Shown here: piece after piece, positions 63,859 through 64,000 of the stretch
How the letters are laid out: each line of letters starts with the position of its first letter
Numbering within the stretch: position 1 is the stretch's first letter
Source: Fibrisoma montanum
Lineage (GTDB): Bacteria > Bacteroidota > Bacteroidia > Cytophagales > Spirosomataceae
Assembly: GCF_003583365.1 (NCBI RefSeq)
Contig: NZ_QXED01000002.1
Span: 682,001-746,000, forward strand
DNA: 64,000 bases
Direction of reading: 5' to 3'
Notes under the pieces: generated by a model
The model's input: only the letters and a program-made list of their open reading frames with translations
What the model was told of the DNA's origin: nothing
Database searches by the model: none
Position numbers and translations under genes: made by a program

Positions 63859-64000
63859 GTCGAACGTTGAGGGGCAGACCGCCAAACCATCACGAACCAT
63901 TCGCTGTAGGCTGCCAGATAAATAACATAGATCGCGGCCGTATAAATCCCGATACTTGGTTTAATTTTTGATACTATTATACTGATTAACAGATAGTTAA

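Overview
The window looks like a chromosomal segment of a Bacteroidota member of the Cytophagales, most like Spirosoma and its relatives. The grounds are two SusC/SusD pairs, a type IX secretion C-terminal sorting domain, a propeller/Y_Y_Y histidine kinase, GH130 and GH63-like genes, a DUF4920 protein, esterase-like phytase and M13 lipoproteins, and an AT-rich TAnnTTTG-type promoter. Genes rarely have a Shine-Dalgarno sequence. Base composition is GC-rich in coding DNA and AT-rich between genes. Genus assignment is inference. No rRNA, tRNA, CRISPR array, transposase or phage structural gene was seen.

Layout. 1-4.6 kb: a response regulator and its hybrid propeller sensor kinase (minus), divergent from an HpcH/HpaI aldolase. 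5.4-9.4 kb: a large secreted protein of unknown function, then a compact cobalamin group (cobS, a CobC-like phosphatase, a DUF6580 membrane protein). 9.4-16.4 kb: a GH63-like glucosidase and an SDR (minus), a bestrophin channel (plus) and an RND/MMPL exporter (minus). 16.6-27.3 kb: five tandem genes for secreted proteins built of a 17-residue N..(F/I)G..AG repeat and ending in one shared C-terminal module. One member carries a complete purple acid phosphatase in front of the repeats and another is broken by a one-base frameshift. 27.5-31.5 kb: a glycosyltransferase/helical-domain protein and a GH130 enzyme. 31.9-41.8 kb: two SusC/SusD pairs. 42.2-47.2 kb: a T9SS cargo protein, an ECF sigma factor, two disordered acidic proteins and WrbA. 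47.3-53.4 kb: a beta-propeller protein with an azurin-like copper protein, MeaB, a LysR regulator and a divergent PLP decarboxylase. 53.4-56.4 kb: an AT-rich patch of small orphan genes with a duplicated, truncated leader. 56.5-63.9 kb: thioesterase, esterase-like phytase lipoprotein, amidohydrolase, DUF4920 protein, M13 peptidase and a spore-photoproduct-lyase-family radical SAM protein.

How the genes work together. Much of the window serves the cell surface: TonB-linked import (SusCD), secreted hydrolases and phosphatases, glycan-active enzymes and a surface-protein array. The strongest candidate for an undescribed system is the 16.6-27.3 kb array. Its members share signal peptides, a fixed-period beta-roll body and a swappable C-terminal cassette. 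Sequence identity between copies shows recent recombination, and one copy presents an enzyme at the N-terminal tip. I infer a family of surface or secreted fibres whose tips can be exchanged. Nothing in the sequence proves assembly or location.
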